Assembly (NCBI GenBank): GCA_001779955.1
Contig: MFES01000029.1
Coordinates: 1-14,441, forward strand
Reading direction: 5' to 3'
Length of the DNA: 14,441 nucleotides
Origin: Candidatus Doudnabacteria bacterium RIFCSPHIGHO2_02_FULL_46_11
Lineage (GTDB): Bacteria; Patescibacteriota; Doudnabacteria; UBA920; 2-02-FULL-46-11
The notes beneath the pieces were generated by a model. The model saw only the letters and a program-made list of their open reading frames with translations, made no database searches and had not been told where the DNA came from. Position numbers and translations under genes: made by a program. Below, in pieces: positions 12,584 to 14,441 of this stretch (its first letter is position 1; each line of letters opens with the position of its first letter).

Positions 12584-13395
12584 TTCTGGCATTTTAGGCA
12601 ATAATGAGTGCCGCGACCACCCAGCACAATTCTTTGTAAGGGTCGGCCGCAAACCTTACACGGCAGGCCGTGTCTTTGGTAAACATTGTGCAGTTTATGA
12701 AAAGTACCTTCGGCGCCGTTCGTCCGGACATAATTCCTTGACGAGCTGCCGCCATGCTTCACCGCCAAAGCCAGCACTTTTTTTATGGCCCGATGCAGGC
12801 TTTTTACTTCCGCGCGGTTTAACGAACGAGCCTTTCGCAACGGGCGGATTTTAGCTAAAAATAAGGCTTCGTCCGCATAAATATTACCAATACCGGCAAG
12901 AATCCTTTGATCCAATAAGAGTGATTTAATGGGCGTAGAGCGCCCCCGTATTTTTTCGTACAAGTAATCAAAGGTAAATTCTTTCATCAATGGCTCCGGT
13001 CCGAAACGAAAGCGCTGATTTAAAATTTCGTCCAAGCCTTTTTCGTCAGTCAGAAGCAAGAAGCCAAATTTGCGCAAATCATTGTAATTAAGGCTGTCCT
13101 TGCCTATCTTGAAAATTACGCGGGTATGCTTATGCGGTTCTTGGTTAAAAACCAACTGGCCTGTCATTTTTAAATGAACCAAAAGATAGTCGCCGCCGTG
13201 CAAATTAATAATTATAAGTTTTCCGCGCCTGGCGACATCTTTTATTTTTTTATTCTTGAGCCGTTTGACAAACTCCTTGACAGATGGAAATTCGATTACT
13301 CCGGGGTATAGAACGCGCACATCATTAATCGACCGTCCTTTTAATTTACGGCCAAGCTCTCGCACCACTGTTTCGACTTCAGGTAATTCCGGCAT
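12580..13395 (-). CDS. mutM: Formamidopyrimidine-DNA glycosylase MutM (Fpg)
   Basis: MutM removes 8-oxoguanine and ring-opened purines from DNA and cuts the strand by beta,delta-elimination. The 271-residue product begins MPELPEVETVVREL, supplying the catalytic Pro2 and Glu3. The conserved lysine of the RRGKLI loop is residue 59. LLVHLKMTGQL, the helix-two-turn-helix with LLDQRILAGIGNIYADEALF, and NYVRTNGAEGTFHKLHNVYQ are all present. The C-terminal zinc finger has Cys246, Cys249, Cys266 and Cys269. All catalytic and DNA-binding elements are intact. It is followed with a 4-base overlap by a nucleotidyltransferase-domain gene. With msrA, it is one of two oxidative-damage repair genes in the window. 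Confidence 0.98.
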   Translation of the reverse strand: MPELPEVETVVRELGRKLKGRSINDVRVLYPGVIEFPSVKEFVKRLKNKKIKDVARRGKLIIINLHGGDYLLVHLKMTGQLVFNQEPHKHTRVIFKIGKDSLNYNDLRKFGFLLLTDEKGLDEILNQRFRFGPEPLMKEFTFDYLYEKIRGRSTPIKSLLLDQRILAGIGNIYADEALFLAKIRPLRKARSLNRAEVKSLHRAIKKVLALAVKHGGSSSRNYVRTNGAEGTFHKLHNVYQRHGLPCKVCGRPLQRIVLGGRGTHYCLKCQK

Positions 13396-13416
13396 ACACT
13401 AAGGCTACACGACACC

Positions 13417-13445
13417 AATATACAAGTTGGTACCAATGATACCAA
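13417..13445 (-). promoter_or_regulatory. Candidate promoter of mutM
   Basis: On the minus strand TTGGTA (13445-13440), a 17-base spacer and TATATT (13422-13417) precede the ATG by 21 bases. ACCAAT occurs three times on the plus strand between 13414 and 13446, and one copy overlaps the -35 box; its meaning is unclear. Confidence 0.45.
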
Positions 13446-13482
13446 TAAAATATATGGCCTCGCAATGAATACTAAAAATTCG

Positions 13483-13488
13483 TATAAT
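13483..13488 (+). promoter_or_regulatory. Candidate -10 box of the RelA/SpoT gene
   Basis: A consensus TATAAT lies 34 bases before the ATG. The -35 region (about 13460, TCGCAA) is poor. No Shine-Dalgarno sequence precedes the start codon. Confidence 0.45.
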
Positions 13489-13522
13489 TAGTAAGCATTA
13501 GTATATTAGCATCGAGTCAAAT

Positions 13523-14441
13523 ATGTCGGAAATTAACGAAAAATTACAAGATATCCTAAACGCCTATGAACCCGCCGAACAAAGGCTTATACAGCGCGCC
13601 TTTGAGGTGGCCAGCGAAGCCCATGCTGACCAAATCAGGAAAAGCGGCGAACCCTACATCATTCACCCGCTTGAAGTAGCGGTGATACTAAAAAACCTGC
13701 ACCTAGACGCCAATACCATTGCGGCGGCTTTCCTGCACGATGTGCCGGAAGATACTGACACCAAGCTCCGGGATCTGGAAAAAGAGTTTGGCTCGGAAGT
13801 AGTTTACCTGGTTAAAGGCATGACCAAACTGTCCGAAGTCAGGCTTAAAGGATCCCATGAACCAAACTACATTGAAAACTTGCGAAAAATGTTCATTGCC
13901 GCGGCACAAGATCTGCGCGTTGTGCTTATAAAACTTGCTGACCGCTTGCACAATATGCGCACCTTGAAATACATCGCTGACGAAAAACAAGAATCATACG
14001 CTTTGGAAACCCTTGAAATTTTTGCGCCGCTCGCCAACCGTCTTGGGATGGGAGAAATTAAAGGCGAGTTACAAGACTTGGCCTTTGCTTTTGCCTACCC
14101 GGAACAGCATGCTGCACTCCTCCCGAAAATAAATTTTGTCTATAAAGAAAAACAGGAATACATCGAAAAAGCCATAAAAACCATAAAAGCCCTACTCGAA
14201 GAAAAGGATATTGAAATTATTGATATCCACGGCCGGACTAAGCATTTATACAGCTTATACAACAAGCTTAAACGCTATGAAACCGATGATTTAAGCAATA
14301 TTAACGACTTGGTAGCGGTTAGAATCATTGCCAAAAGCACCGGCGACTGCTACGCCATCATGGGACTTCTCCATGAACAATTCAGGCCAATGCCGGGCAA
14401 AATAAAAGATTACATTTCCCTCCCTAAACCGAACGGTTATC
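13523..14441 (+). CDS. RelA/SpoT-family (p)ppGpp synthetase/hydrolase (3' end missing)
   Basis: The product makes and probably degrades the alarmone (p)ppGpp in the stringent response. The 306 codons present begin MSEINEKLQD. The HD hydrolase domain shows His48 (YIIHPLEVA), His72-Asp73 with Glu76-Asp77 (LHDVPEDTD) and LADRLHNMRTL, so hydrolase activity is likely retained. Valine is replaced by proline in the usual HDVVEDT motif. The synthetase domain begins at DIHGRTKHLYSLYNKL and continues with DLVAVRII and KDYISLPKPNGY before the window ends. Its catalytic C-terminal part and any TGS and ACT domains lie beyond the right edge. The ATG at 13523 is the first in frame. The gene is divergent from mutM. 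Both activities appear encoded, which favours a bifunctional Rel-type enzyme. Confidence 0.95.
   Translation, partial: MSEINEKLQDILNAYEPAEQRLIQRAFEVASEAHADQIRKSGEPYIIHPLEVAVILKNLHLDANTIAAAFLHDVPEDTDTKLRDLEKEFGSEVVYLVKGMTKLSEVRLKGSHEPNYIENLRKMFIAAAQDLRVVLIKLADRLHNMRTLKYIADEKQESYALETLEIFAPLANRLGMGEIKGELQDLAFAFAYPEQHAALLPKINFVYKEKQEYIEKAIKTIKALLEEKDIEIIDIHGRTKHLYSLYNKLKRYETDDLSNINDLVAVRIIAKSTGDCYAIMGLLHEQFRPMPGKIKDYISLPKPNGY

Noticed and set aside
12584..12652. Longer N-terminus for the nucleotidyltransferase-domain protein
   Set aside because: It lies entirely within the mutM zinc-finger coding region; the ATGA overlap at 12583 is the natural start.

Overview
The window reads as a chromosomal piece of a small-genome bacterium, most likely a member of the Candidate Phyla Radiation (Patescibacteria, Parcubacteria-like). 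This placement is an inference. It rests on the mix of housekeeping genes in short operons, a PaaX/Cas2-like gene with no CRISPR array, a decayed small GIY-YIG gene, start codons that mostly lack a Shine-Dalgarno sequence, and an isolated acyl carrier protein. No rRNA or other decisive marker is present.

Layout. 1-2800: a partial msrA (minus) is divergent from a secreted coiled-coil lytic transglycosylase (plus). A frameshifted GIY-YIG pseudogene, a miniature VIT1/CCC1-type membrane protein and a GlsB/YeaQ-type small membrane protein follow, closed by a clear terminator. 2840-3550: a GC-rich island holds one frameshifted gene for an unrecognised membrane-anchored protein, with its own strong promoter and Shine-Dalgarno sequence. 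3700-3810: a three-way-junction element lies at the 3' end of rpoD. 3823-8433 (all minus): tRNA-Ser(GGA), a four-armed tRNA-like element, a NUDIX hydrolase, a sugar nucleotidyltransferase, dnaG and rpoD, probably partly co-transcribed in that order. 8537-9211: a PaaX/Cas2-like gene is bracketed by two related palindromic repeats, one of which lies inside its promoter. 9246-11281 (minus): the groES-groEL operon with a CIRCE element. 11373-11714: a second GC-rich island with one acyl carrier protein gene. 11711-13395 (minus): mutM translationally coupled to a polymerase-beta-type nucleotidyltransferase. 13523-14441 (plus): the first 306 codons of a RelA/SpoT (p)ppGpp synthetase/hydrolase.

Together the genes serve replication and transcription initiation (DnaG, RpoD), protein folding and oxidative repair (GroESL, MsrA, MutM), wall turnover and stringent control. 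The most unusual content is non-coding or of odd composition: (1) the PaaX/Cas2-like gene with a 16-bp-arm palindrome between its -35 and -10 boxes and a degenerate second copy at its 3' end; (2) the four-armed element that shares 17 identical bases with the 3' end of the adjacent tRNA-Ser; (3) the three-way junction beside rpoD; (4) two GC-rich one-gene islands with matching promoter and leader design; (5) ACTAA/CCTAA-type short repeats in the place of ribosome binding sites.
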